From Flavobacteriaceae bacterium (GTDB lineage Bacteria; Bacteroidota; Bacteroidia; Flavobacteriales; Flavobacteriaceae), in assembly GCA_947458575.1 (NCBI GenBank), contig CANHBE010000022.1, positions 1 through 19,100 on the forward strand: DNA of 19,100 bases. The letters are read 5' to 3'. Below the pieces are notes generated by a model, which was not told the DNA's origin, did no database searches, and saw only the letters and a list, made by a program, of their open reading frames with translations. The translations under genes and the position numbers were made by a program. Each line of letters opens with the position of its first letter. The first letter of the stretch is position 1. Of the stretch, positions 8,799 through 15,138 are shown one piece after another.

Positions 8799-8831
8799 AA
8801 AAAAGCCATCTTAGTTAGATGGCTTTTTTTT
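8799..8831. terminator. Bidirectional terminator between the protease gene and accC
   Basis: Stem GCCATCT / AGATGGC with a 5-base loop, flanked by an A run on the left and a T run on the right. It can terminate both the plus-strand protease transcript and the minus-strand fabH-accB-accC transcript. Confidence 0.92.
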
Positions 8832-8844
8832 ATAGTTTCATTCT

Positions 8845-10191
8845 TTAATCAGGATCATTCATCTGAAATGTATCCATAAATGCTGTAGTATAGTTTCCAG
8901 CAACATAATCAGGATCATCCATGAGTTGTCTATGGAAAGGTATTGTGGTTTTGATTCCTTCAATCACAAATTCATCCAAAGCTCTTTTCATCTTGTTGAT
9001 GGCTTCCTCACGTGATTGCGCTGTTGTAATCAACTTTGCAATCATCGAATCATAATTTGGCGGAATAGTGTAACCCGCATATACATGAGTGTCGAGACGA
9101 ACTCCATGTCCACCGGGCGCATGAAGCGTTGTGATTTTACCTGGTGAAGGTCTAAAATCATTGTATGGATCTTCTGCGTTAATTCGACATTCGATTGCAT
9201 GTAGATTTGGATAATAATTCTTTCCAGAAATTGGAATTCCTGCAGCAACCATAATTTGTTCTCGAATCAGGTCATAGTCAATTACTTGCTCCGTAATCGG
9301 ATGCTCCACCTGAATACGAGTATTCATTTCCATAAAATAGAAATTTCGATGTTTGTCTACAAGAAACTCTACGGTTCCAGCTCCCTCATATTTAATAAAT
9401 TCAGCAGCTTTTACTGCCGCTAGGCCCATCTTGTCACGCAACTCATCAGTCATAAACGGAGAAGGAGTTTCTTCTGTTAATTTTTGATGACGTCGTTGAA
9501 CAGAACAATCGCGCTCAGAGAGGTGACAAGCTTTACCATATGAGTCGCCTACAATTTGTATTTCAATATGACGTGGATCTTCAATTAGTTTTTCCAAATA
9601 CATTCCGTCATTCCCGAATGCTGCAGCGGATTCTTGTCGAGCACTTTCCCATGCTTTGAGTAAGTCTTCTTCTTTCCAAACTGCTCTCATTCCTTTACCT
9701 CCACCTCCAGCTGTTGCTTTTAGCATAACCGGATAACCAAATTCTTTAGCAATTGCAGCCGCTTGTTCATATGATTCTAAAATCCCTTCAGATCCCGGTA
9801 CACAAGGGACACCAGCTGCTTTCATGGTAGCTTTTGCGGAGGCCTTGTCTCCCATACGGTCTATCATTTCCGGTGAAGCTCCAATAAATTTGATGCCGTG
9901 CTCTTGGCAGATCTTAGAAAATTTTGCGTTTTCTGACAAAAAACCATAACCGGGATGAATTGCATCTGCATTGGTTATCTCTGCTGCTGCAATTATATTT
10001 GGCATTTTTAAATACGACAAATTACTTGGAGGCGGACCGATACAAACTGCCTCGTCGGCAAACTTCACATGCAAGCTTTCAGCGTCGGCTGTTGAGTATA
10101 CAGCAACAGTCTTAATACCCATTTCTCGACAGGTACGAATTACTCTAAGAGCAATTTCTCCTCTATTTGCAATTAGTATTTTCTTGAACAT
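8845..10191 (-). CDS. accC: Acetyl-CoA carboxylase, biotin carboxylase subunit
   Basis: A 448-residue ATP-grasp enzyme that carboxylates the biotin on AccB, the first half-reaction of malonyl-CoA synthesis. The N-terminal motif KILIANRGEIALRVIR starts at residue 4, and PGYGFLSENA lies near 80. The glycine-rich ATP loop AGGGGKGM is at 161-168. The RRHQKLTEE segment lies around 233-241. The catalytic stretch EMNTRIQVEHP is at 288-298, very close to the E. coli numbering. The C terminus is normal in length, with no fused BCCP domain, so this is the stand-alone subunit. It is the last gene of fabH-accB-accC. The 87-base gap to accB is bridged by a 15-bp inverted repeat. Confidence 0.97.
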   Translation of the reverse strand: MFKKILIANRGEIALRVIRTCREMGIKTVAVYSTADAESLHVKFADEAVCIGPPPSNLSYLKMPNIIAAAEITNADAIHPGYGFLSENAKFSKICQEHGIKFIGASPEMIDRMGDKASAKATMKAAGVPCVPGSEGILESYEQAAAIAKEFGYPVMLKATAGGGGKGMRAVWKEEDLLKAWESARQESAAAFGNDGMYLEKLIEDPRHIEIQIVGDSYGKACHLSERDCSVQRRHQKLTEETPSPFMTDELRDKMGLAAVKAAEFIKYEGAGTVEFLVDKHRNFYFMEMNTRIQVEHPITEQVIDYDLIREQIMVAAGIPISGKNYYPNLHAIECRINAEDPYNDFRPSPGKITTLHAPGGHGVRLDTHVYAGYTIPPNYDSMIAKLITTAQSREEAINKMKRALDEFVIEGIKTTIPFHRQLMDDPDYVAGNYTTAFMDTFQMNDPD

Positions 10192-10195
10192 CTTG

Positions 10196-10281
10196 TAATT
10201 ATTTTAAATTAAAAACTGTAATTCAGATTGATTTTTGTTGAATTATGCATTGACTACATCATTCAAAATTTAAAATAATTA
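10196..10281 (-). repeat. Perfect 15-bp inverted repeat spanning the accB-accC junction
   Basis: TAATTATTTTAAATT (10196-10210) and its exact reverse complement (10267-10281) flank a 56-base loop. In the mRNA (minus strand) the first arm begins exactly with the accB stop codon UAA and the second arm ends 4 nt before the accC AUG. Folding would pair the accC initiation region. The role is unproven. Confidence 0.75.
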
Positions 10282-10761
10282 TGATGGATCAACTAAGAAT
10301 AGCGGTTGATCAAACTCTACAGGGGACATATCATCAACAAGGATCTTGACAATTTTACCGGTGAACTCTGATTCAATTTCGTTGAATAATTTCATCGCCT
10401 CTATAACACAAAGCACATCGCCCTTTGCAATAGTATTGCCTACTTCTGTAAACATTGGTTTATCCGGTGCAGGTCTTCTATAAAAAGTTCCGATGATTGG
10501 AGACTTGATAGTTAAATACTTCGAAGTGTCGTCGGCTGGCGCAGCAGGAGCTGAAGCGGCAGGAGCAGCTGCAGGACTTACGGGAACTGATTGAGGTATG
10601 GCTTGCTGAACTGGTACTTGAGGTATGTACGCAATTTCTGGAGCATTTCCTTCCAGAGTAGTTCTTATCGTTATTTTCACGTCGCCGGTCTCTAGTTTGA
10701 CTTCAGCGACACCTGAGTTTGATACAAATTTGATTAGGTTTTGAATTTCTTTTAAATCCAT
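10279..10761 (-). CDS. accB: Acetyl-CoA carboxylase, biotin carboxyl carrier protein
   Basis: A 160-residue carrier protein of acetyl-CoA carboxylase. The N-terminal part (MDLKEIQNLIKFV, then IRT) is the usual BCCP lead-in. A Pro/Ala-rich flexible linker spans about residues 50-76. The C-terminal biotinyl domain (about 82-160) carries the biotinylation motif EAMK with Lys124, set in IEAMKLFNEIES. The length matches E. coli AccB. It lies 16 bases after fabH and is followed by accC, so it is the middle gene of a fatty-acid initiation operon. Confidence 0.97.
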   Translation of the reverse strand: MDLKEIQNLIKFVSNSGVAEVKLETGDVKITIRTTLEGNAPEIAYIPQVPVQQAIPQSVPVSPAAAPAASAPAAPADDTSKYLTIKSPIIGTFYRRPAPDKPMFTEVGNTIAKGDVLCVIEAMKLFNEIESEFTGKIVKILVDDMSPVEFDQPLFLVDPS

Positions 10762-10777
10762 AATTATTTGTTTTAAG

Positions 10778-11776
10778 TTATTGTTTGTTATATGCCCACT
10801 TCAAATAAATTGATCCCCAAGTGAATCCTCCACCAAAAGCAGCAAAAATAATATTATCACCTTTCTTGAACTTGTCTTCAAAATCATTCAAAAGTAAAGG
10901 CAATGTAGCTGAAGTTGTATTACCATACTTCTGGATATTTACCAAAACCTTGCTTTCATCCAGTTCCATTCTACCGGATGTTGCATCAATGATTCTTCTA
11001 TTTGCTTGATGCGCAACAAGCCAATCTACGGTATCTTTAGTTAAATTATTTCTGCGCATTATTTTCTCACTTACGTCAGCCATCCCGGTCACTGCATACT
11101 TGAAAACAGTCTTACCATCCTGGAAAACAAAATGCTGTCTGTTTTCCACAGTTTCTCTCGAAGCTGGCAGAATTGATCCGCCGGCATCTATTTTTAGATA
11201 CTCTCTACCAATACCATCGCTCTGCAATATTTCGTCTTGTACGCCAAGACCATCATGATTAGGTTCAAATAGGACAGCTCCTCCGCCGTCACCAAAAATA
11301 ATGCAGGTAGCTCGATCTGTATAATCGATAATAGACGACATCTTATCTGCCCCTATTAGAAGTACTTTCTTGTAACGCCCCGATTCTATATAGGCTGAAG
11401 CACATGACATTCCGTATAAAAACCCAGAACAAGCAGCTTGAATATCGAACGCAAAGGCATTCACGGCGCCAATTTGTGTGGCAACAAAAACTGAGGTTGC
11501 TGCAACTGGCATATCCGGTGTTGTTGTAGCTACCAAAACCACATCTATTTCTGCAGGATTTACACCACTTTTCTTAATTAGATCCTCTGCGGCTTTGATA
11601 CATAGATAAGAAGTTCCGAGCTTTTCACCCTTCAATATTCTTCGCTCTTTTATTCCGGTTCGCGTCGTTATCCATTCATCATTGGTATCGACCATTGTCT
11701 CCAAAATCTTATTACTGAGAACATAATCAGGCACGTATGCTCCTACAGCAGTGATAGCGGCGGTTATTTTATTCAT
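10778..11776 (-). CDS. fabH: 3-oxoacyl-[ACP] synthase III (KAS III)
   Basis: A 332-residue thiolase-fold enzyme that condenses acyl-CoA with malonyl-ACP to start fatty-acid synthesis. The catalytic triad is visible as Cys116 (QAACSGFLYG), His256 (VAHQANRRI) and Asn286 (YGNTTSA). The substrate-loop motif NDEWITTRTGIKERR begins near residue 32, and a Gly-rich end FAAFGGGFTWG lies near 312-321. The length is typical. It is the first gene of fabH-accB-accC. It is separated from rpmF by 164 bases holding a terminator, so it probably has its own promoter, although no exact TAnnTTTG is present. TTATTTTG near its start is a one-mismatch candidate. Confidence 0.96.
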   Translation of the reverse strand: MNKITAAITAVGAYVPDYVLSNKILETMVDTNDEWITTRTGIKERRILKGEKLGTSYLCIKAAEDLIKKSGVNPAEIDVVLVATTTPDMPVAATSVFVATQIGAVNAFAFDIQAACSGFLYGMSCASAYIESGRYKKVLLIGADKMSSIIDYTDRATCIIFGDGGGAVLFEPNHDGLGVQDEILQSDGIGREYLKIDAGGSILPASRETVENRQHFVFQDGKTVFKYAVTGMADVSEKIMRRNNLTKDTVDWLVAHQANRRIIDATSGRMELDESKVLVNIQKYGNTTSATLPLLLNDFEDKFKKGDNIIFAAFGGGFTWGSIYLKWAYNKQ

Positions 11777-11891
11777 GTTTTTTTATTAAAATTCTCTTAC
11801 TTACTAACTCAAAATAAAGCGCTGGAAAATACAAAAAATTACAAAACAAAGTCGTTTCAAAAACACTTATTTGCGCATAATTACAAACAAC

Positions 11892-11917
11892 AAAAAACTC
11901 CCACAGCAGTGAGAGTT
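11892..11917 (-). terminator. Terminator between rpmF and fabH
   Basis: On the minus strand: stem AACTCTCAC / GTGGGAGTT (9 bp with one G-U pair) with a 4-base loop and a short T run (TTTTTTG). It lies 24 bases after the rpmF stop. It would end or attenuate yceD-rpmF transcription before fabH. Confidence 0.8.
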
Positions 11918-11940
11918 CATGTACTTTTAAAAAATGAATC

Positions 11941-12138
11941 TTAGGCTAGAGCTACAGGCGATTTGTCAATCACAACCTGTCCTCTGTAATACATTTTTCC
12001 TTCATGCCAATACGCTCTGTGATATAAGTGCGCTTCTCCGGTTATCGGACAAGTAGCGATTTGAGCAACAGTAGCTTTATAATGTGTTCTTCTTTTATCT
12101 CTTCTAGTTTTGGAGACTTTTCTCTTAGGATGTGCCAT
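11941..12138 (-). CDS. rpmF: 50S ribosomal protein L32
   Basis: A 65-residue basic ribosomal protein. The start MAHPKRKVSKTRRDKRRTHYKA and the later HRAYWHEGKMYYRGQVV are typical of Bacteroidota L32. Only one Cys (Cys30, in TCPITGEAHLYH) is present, so the four-cysteine zinc ribbon of some L32 forms is absent; that is normal for this lineage as I recall it. It begins 9 bases after yceD, forming the widespread yceD-rpmF pair, with fabH next, as in many bacteria. Confidence 0.97.
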   Translation of the reverse strand: MAHPKRKVSKTRRDKRRTHYKATVAQIATCPITGEAHLYHRAYWHEGKMYYRGQVVIDKSPVALA

Positions 12139-12147
12139 TTTACTATA

Positions 12148-12684
12148 TTATTTATCCGTTAATAGTTTCTTTAATTTATCCCACCGTGGGTCGACTTCTT
12201 CTTTCTTTATTTCTTTTTGCTCTTTGAAAGTTAACTCATTCAACTTGTCAAGCGCAGGTGTCTTTAGGGTTCCGTCTTTTACGCCTGGATGCACTTTTTT
12301 GACAGGTACCGACAAAACAATCATCTCATATATGTATTGCTTCACGTCTATTTGATGTTCGCCGTGAGGCAATATTAAGAGCTCTTCATTATCATCATTA
12401 AATTGCTCACCAAACTGTACGACCAAATTTAATTTACCTTTAATCTCTAAATCAAAAGGCTCTCCAGTTAAGTCACAAGGGACATTTACAGTTCCTTTGT
12501 GTCTTAGACTCAACTCCATGAAGGTGTTTTTCTTGTCTAATGTTGCGTTAACTTTTACCGCTGCCGCTGCAAAATCGTCGAAATGAAAATCTTCAAAGAA
12601 CTCTTTATTTATCTGATATTCAAACTGATGTTTTCCAAGTTTTAATCCAATGAATGGAATTAAAAATTCACTTAACTGTTTCAT
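12148..12684 (-). CDS. yceD: DUF177/YceD family protein
   Basis: A 178-residue member of the YceD (DUF177) family, encoded directly upstream of rpmF in most bacteria. Family members have been linked to 23S rRNA accumulation. The conserved central motif VPCDLTGEPFDLEIKG (Cys70) and the C-terminal DPRWDKLKKLL (about 165-175) are visible. The length is normal. The gene has a good promoter match just upstream (12719-12746). Confidence 0.93.
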   Translation of the reverse strand: MKQLSEFLIPFIGLKLGKHQFEYQINKEFFEDFHFDDFAAAAVKVNATLDKKNTFMELSLRHKGTVNVPCDLTGEPFDLEIKGKLNLVVQFGEQFNDDNEELLILPHGEHQIDVKQYIYEMIVLSVPVKKVHPGVKDGTLKTPALDKLNELTFKEQKEIKKEEVDPRWDKLKKLLTDK

Positions 12685-12700
12685 TTCAACAACAATTTGT

Positions 12701-12714
12701 CCCGAAGATTCGGG
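12701..12714 (-). promoter_or_regulatory. Short palindrome at the 5' end of the yceD-rpmF transcript
   Basis: CCCGAAGATTCGGG is a GC-rich palindrome (stem of 5 with an AGAT loop, or 6 with a GA centre). From the promoter match, transcription should start near 12712, which puts the hairpin at the very 5' end of the mRNA. It could stabilise the message or be an operator; neither is shown. Confidence 0.45.
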
Positions 12715-12718
12715 AGCG

Positions 12719-12746
12719 CAAAGATATAAAATTATTGAACAATCAA
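12719..12746 (-). promoter_or_regulatory. Promoter of yceD-rpmF (TTG-N17-TATCTTTG)
   Basis: On the minus strand TTG (12746-12744) and TATCTTTG (12726-12719) are separated by 17 bases, matching both parts of the Flavobacterium consensus TTG-N17-23-TAnnTTTG. The -33 TTG lies inside the stem of the pdxA terminator. Confidence 0.7.
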
Positions 12747-12766
12747 AAGACTTGATTGTTTTTTTT
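12738..12766. terminator. Stem-loop after pdxA
   Basis: A 9-bp stem AACAATCAA / TTGATTGTT with a 5-base loop just after the pdxA stop. On the minus strand the trailing T tract is weak and broken (TTCAATAATTTT). On the plus strand it runs into eight T residues, so it could also stop antisense transcription. Confidence 0.65.
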
Positions 12767-13826
12767 AGCGATTATTTTTTTCCAGTTGTTTTTCCTTTAT
12801 TTTCATAGGATTCTTTGTAATTTCCTCATGTTGAACTCTGGAATTGTAAATATCAATCGCAAGGTAGACAGCCTCTTTAAAAGAGTTGTGGTCGGCCAGT
12901 CCTTTTCCGGCAATATCATAAGCGGTTCCGTGATCCGGCGAAGTTCTAACCTTTTCCAACCCAGCAGTGTAGTTGACACCTCTACCAAAAGAGAGTGTTT
13001 TAAATGGAATTAATCCTTGATCGTGATATGCTGCAATCACTGCATCATAAGACTCATACTGATTGCTTCCGAAAAAACCATCGGCAGGAAAGGGTCCAAA
13101 AACCATTGTTCCTTTTTCATATATTTTAGCGATAGTCGGCCTCATAATGAGGAGCTCTTCATCGCCAATTACCCCATTATCTCCACTGTGTGGATTCAAA
13201 CCAAGCACGGCAATTTTAGGTTTTCTAATTCCGAAATCTTGAACGAGGGCGTTACTTATAGTTTCTATTTTCTCCGTTAACAACTCAGATGTTAGATGTT
13301 TGGAAACTTCACTAACAGGAATATGATCCGTAAGCAAGCCAACTCGCAGATTATCTTGAACCATCAACATGACAGCATTACCTTTTAGTTCTCGATTCAA
13401 ATAATCAGTATGACCCGGAAAATTGAAATTATCGGTTTGAATGTTGAATTTGTTTATTGGAGCCGTAACCAAAACATCTACTAAACCTTCCTTTAACGCT
13501 TTGGTTGCAGCAACTAAAGATTCAACCGCAAATTTACCTGCTACAGGTTCATTCGTGCCAAACTTTAAATCAATATTTTCCTTCCATATATTCATGACAT
13601 TAATCTTACCGGGAATTATTTGATTTAGATTATCAATTCCGTGCAGCATTGAGGTGGATTCAAAGGTCTTCTTTACAAAAGACAGGATCTTGACATTAGC
13701 AAAAATAACCGGCGTGCATAACTCTAACATTCTAACGTCTTCGAAAGTTTTCAAAACCACTTCGCTTCCAATACCATTCAAATCTCCAATTGAAATTCCT
13801 ACGATTATATTTTCTGCTTTTTTCAT
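12765..13826 (-). CDS. pdxA: 4-hydroxythreonine-4-phosphate dehydrogenase
   Basis: A 353-residue enzyme of the DXP-dependent vitamin B6 pathway, which oxidises 4-phosphohydroxy-L-threonine. The start matches the family (IVGISIGDLNGIGSEVV from residue 7, where many members have GDPAGIGPE). The three metal-binding histidines are seen as His168 (TDHIP), His213 (NPHSGDNG) and His268 (YHDQGLIPFK). FPGHTDYL lies at about 136-143. The RTSPDHGTAYDIAGKG segment near residues 304-319 is the family signature. The length is slightly longer than in E. coli because of a Lys-rich C-terminal tail. It is divergent from ribE with only 58 bases between them. Confidence 0.96.
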   Translation of the reverse strand: MKKAENIIVGISIGDLNGIGSEVVLKTFEDVRMLELCTPVIFANVKILSFVKKTFESTSMLHGIDNLNQIIPGKINVMNIWKENIDLKFGTNEPVAGKFAVESLVAATKALKEGLVDVLVTAPINKFNIQTDNFNFPGHTDYLNRELKGNAVMLMVQDNLRVGLLTDHIPVSEVSKHLTSELLTEKIETISNALVQDFGIRKPKIAVLGLNPHSGDNGVIGDEELLIMRPTIAKIYEKGTMVFGPFPADGFFGSNQYESYDAVIAAYHDQGLIPFKTLSFGRGVNYTAGLEKVRTSPDHGTAYDIAGKGLADHNSFKEAVYLAIDIYNSRVQHEEITKNPMKIKEKQLEKNNR

Positions 13827-13848
13827 GATGGCTGACCTTATTTATTGC

Positions 13849-13856
13849 TAATTTTG
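13849..13856 (+). promoter_or_regulatory. Putative -7 element for ribE
   Basis: TAATTTTG matches TAnnTTTG, 28 bases before the ribE ATG. It faces the pdxA -7 element at 13862-13869, with five bases between the two motifs. Confidence 0.5.
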
Positions 13857-13861
13857 ACGTG

Positions 13862-13869
13862 CAAATTTA
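13862..13869 (-). promoter_or_regulatory. Putative -7 element for pdxA
   Basis: The minus strand reads TAAATTTG, an exact TAnnTTTG match, about 36 bases before the pdxA ATG. The predicted start site near 13855 lies inside the ribE -7 element. Confidence 0.5.
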
Positions 13870-13884
13870 GTAAATTAAACTACA

Positions 13885-14484
13885 ATGTTTACAGGAATAA
13901 TAGAATCGCTTGGGCGTATTGAAAAAATAGAAAAATTATCGGGAAATCTTCAAATTACTATTAATTCATCAATAACTCCCGAACTCAAAATAGATCAAAG
14001 TGTTGCGCATAACGGAATATGTTTGACTGTAGTTGCAGTAAATGACTATTCTTATGTCGTAACCGCTATTGATGAAACTATTCAAAAAACCAATATCGGA
14101 AATTGGAAAACTGGAGATCCTGTCAATTTGGAGAGAGCGATGAAACTTGGCGATCGGCTTGACGGGCATATTGTACAAGGTCATGTGGATCAAATAGGAA
14201 CTTGCCGAAAAGCACATACTGCCAACGGAAGCTGGGAGTATACATTTGAATACAATAAAGATCTAAATAATCTAACTATTGAAAAAGGATCAATTACGGT
14301 AAATGGCGTTAGCCTCACTGTAGTCAATTCTAAAGAGAATGAATTTAGCGTTGCTATAATTCCTTACACCTTCGAACATACCAATTTTAAAAATATTGAA
14401 CCTGGAAGTATTGTCAATCTTGAGTTTGATGTAATTGGAAAGTATGTCAGTAAACTTTACAAGCAAAAATCCACAAGCAAATAA
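13885..14484 (+). CDS. ribE: Riboflavin synthase (alpha subunit)
   Basis: A 199-residue enzyme that dismutates two 6,7-dimethyl-8-ribityllumazine molecules into riboflavin. The diagnostic N terminus MFTGIIE is present. The protein consists of two similar lumazine-binding barrels, residues about 1-97 and 98-190, marked by the matching motifs NGICLTV (43-49) and NGVSLTV (140-146). The segment GDRLDGHIVQGHVD (89-102) joins the two halves. The length is typical. A strong bidirectional terminator follows within 10 bases of the stop. Confidence 0.97.
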   Translation: MFTGIIESLGRIEKIEKLSGNLQITINSSITPELKIDQSVAHNGICLTVVAVNDYSYVVTAIDETIQKTNIGNWKTGDPVNLERAMKLGDRLDGHIVQGHVDQIGTCRKAHTANGSWEYTFEYNKDLNNLTIEKGSITVNGVSLTVVNSKENEFSVAIIPYTFEHTNFKNIEPGSIVNLEFDVIGKYVSKLYKQKSTSK

Positions 14485-14490
14485 AAATCA

Positions 14491-14519
14491 AAAACTCTGG
14501 CTTACACCAGAGTTTTTTT
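14491..14519. terminator. Bidirectional terminator between ribE and the PID-CTERM gene
   Basis: A 10-bp stem AAAACTCTGG / CCAGAGTTTT with a 6-base loop (CTTACA), T-rich on both outgoing sides. The stop codon of the minus-strand gene (14502-14504) lies in the loop, so its last codons are part of the stem. Confidence 0.9.
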
Positions 14520-14708
14520 CTTGAATTTTAAGTCATATATTTTTAAAAGTCCGTACCCAACAGCCAAGACACACAGCACTACAAAACCGCCATCTATAGG
14601 GAGCCCGGGCGGCGGAGCCCCAGGAGGAGGAGGACCAGTTGGACCTCCATACGCTGCTGCTCCAAAAAAGAGGGCTGCGAAGGTAATTTTGCTATGGACT
14701 TTTTTCAT
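14502..14708 (-). CDS. Short PID-CTERM-type membrane protein
   Basis: A 68-residue protein with three parts. Residues 1-21 are a signal peptide-like segment. Residues 22-36 form a Pro/Gly linker (PTGPPPPGAPPPGL). Then come the motif PIDGG (37-41), a membrane helix (about 42-57) and a basic tail ending KFKKKTLV. This PID plus helix plus Lys tail layout matches the PID-CTERM protein-sorting tail that I recall from many short flavobacterial proteins. By analogy with PEP-CTERM, the tail may be cut by an exosortase-like enzyme, but no such enzyme is encoded here. Its function is unknown. The start ATG at 14708 begins the signal peptide directly. The local GC is much higher than its neighbours because of the Pro and Gly codons. 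Confidence 0.8.
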   Translation of the reverse strand: MKKVHSKITFAALFFGAAAYGGPTGPPPPGAPPPGLPIDGGFVVLCVLAVGYGLLKIYDLKFKKKTLV

Positions 14709-14782
14709 AGGTCGTAAAAGTAAATAAAATTTCGGTTTAGCAAAATATTTTTTTGATTATAATTTTATGCTATCCCGATAAC

Positions 14783-14790
14783 CAAAGGTA
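14783..14790 (-). promoter_or_regulatory. Putative -7 element for the PID-CTERM gene
   Basis: The minus strand reads TACCTTTG, an exact TAnnTTTG match, 74 bases before the ATG. A TTG lies 13 bases upstream of it, closer than the usual 17-23. Confidence 0.4.
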
Positions 14791-14813
14791 CAACTAAAAA
14801 AAACAAAAATTTT

Positions 14814-14844
14814 CCTGTTGTACGTTAAGCTAACGTAAAACAGG
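14814..14844. repeat. 31-base imperfect palindrome upstream of the PID-CTERM gene
   Basis: CCTGTT-G-TACGTTA, then AGC, then TAACGTA-A-AACAGG: 13 paired positions with one internal G/A mismatch. It is not followed by a strong T tract on the plus strand, so it is not an obvious terminator. It lies about 24-54 bases upstream of the putative -7 element, where an operator could sit. Confidence 0.6.
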
Positions 14845-14867
14845 TTTAGTTATTCTGTCCGATATGT

Positions 14868-14900
14868 AAAAAAAAAAGACTTCCTATGAAAGTCTTTTTT
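14868..14900 (-). terminator. Terminator of the tRNA gene
   Basis: On the minus strand: stem GACTTTC / GGAAGTC with a 3-base loop, flanked by an A run before and a T run after. It begins directly after the tRNA 3' end. Confidence 0.85.
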
Positions 14901-14901
14901 G

Positions 14902-14975
14902 TGGTCCCACTTGGAATCGAACCAAGCACCTACTGATTATGAGTCAGTTGCTCTAACCGAATGAGCTATAGGACC
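14902..14975 (-). tRNA. tRNA with CAT anticodon (Met elongator or Ile2)
   Basis: A 74-base cloverleaf on the minus strand. The acceptor is GGTCCTA / TGGGACC with discriminator A, the D stem GCTC/GAGC, the anticodon stem ACTGA/TCAGT with loop CTCATAA (anticodon CAT at 14939-14941), and the T arm CTTGG-TTCGATT-CCAAG. It is not the initiator: position 1 pairs with 72 and there is no GGG/CCC anticodon stem. The pairs C4-G69 and C5-G68 fit tRNA-Ile2 recognised by TilS, but C29-G41 is absent, so Met versus Ile2 is left open. The 3' CCA is not encoded. Confidence 0.93.
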
Positions 14976-14988
14976 ATGTTTAAGGCTG

Positions 14989-15019
14989 CAATATTACTAC
15001 TATTTTTGGTTCATTCCAA
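14989..15019 (-). promoter_or_regulatory. Putative promoter of the tRNA gene
   Basis: On the minus strand TTG (15019-15017), 20 bases, then TAATATTG (14996-14989), one mismatch from TAnnTTTG. The predicted start is a few bases before the mature tRNA 5' end. Confidence 0.45.
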
Positions 15020-15138
15020 ATGTTTCCCAGATTTTTAGGGGTGGAATCGATGACTATATAAAGTGCTGTTTTCATTGAATTAAACATCTACATATCACAT
15101 TTAGAATTTTTTTTCAGGAACAAAAGAATAAATAATTT

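Noticed and set aside
14521..14727. A 68-codon plus-strand open frame opposite the PID-CTERM gene
   Set aside because: It is the antisense of the Pro/Gly-rich gene; its Gly/Pro run is the complement of the real one and it has no recognisable features.
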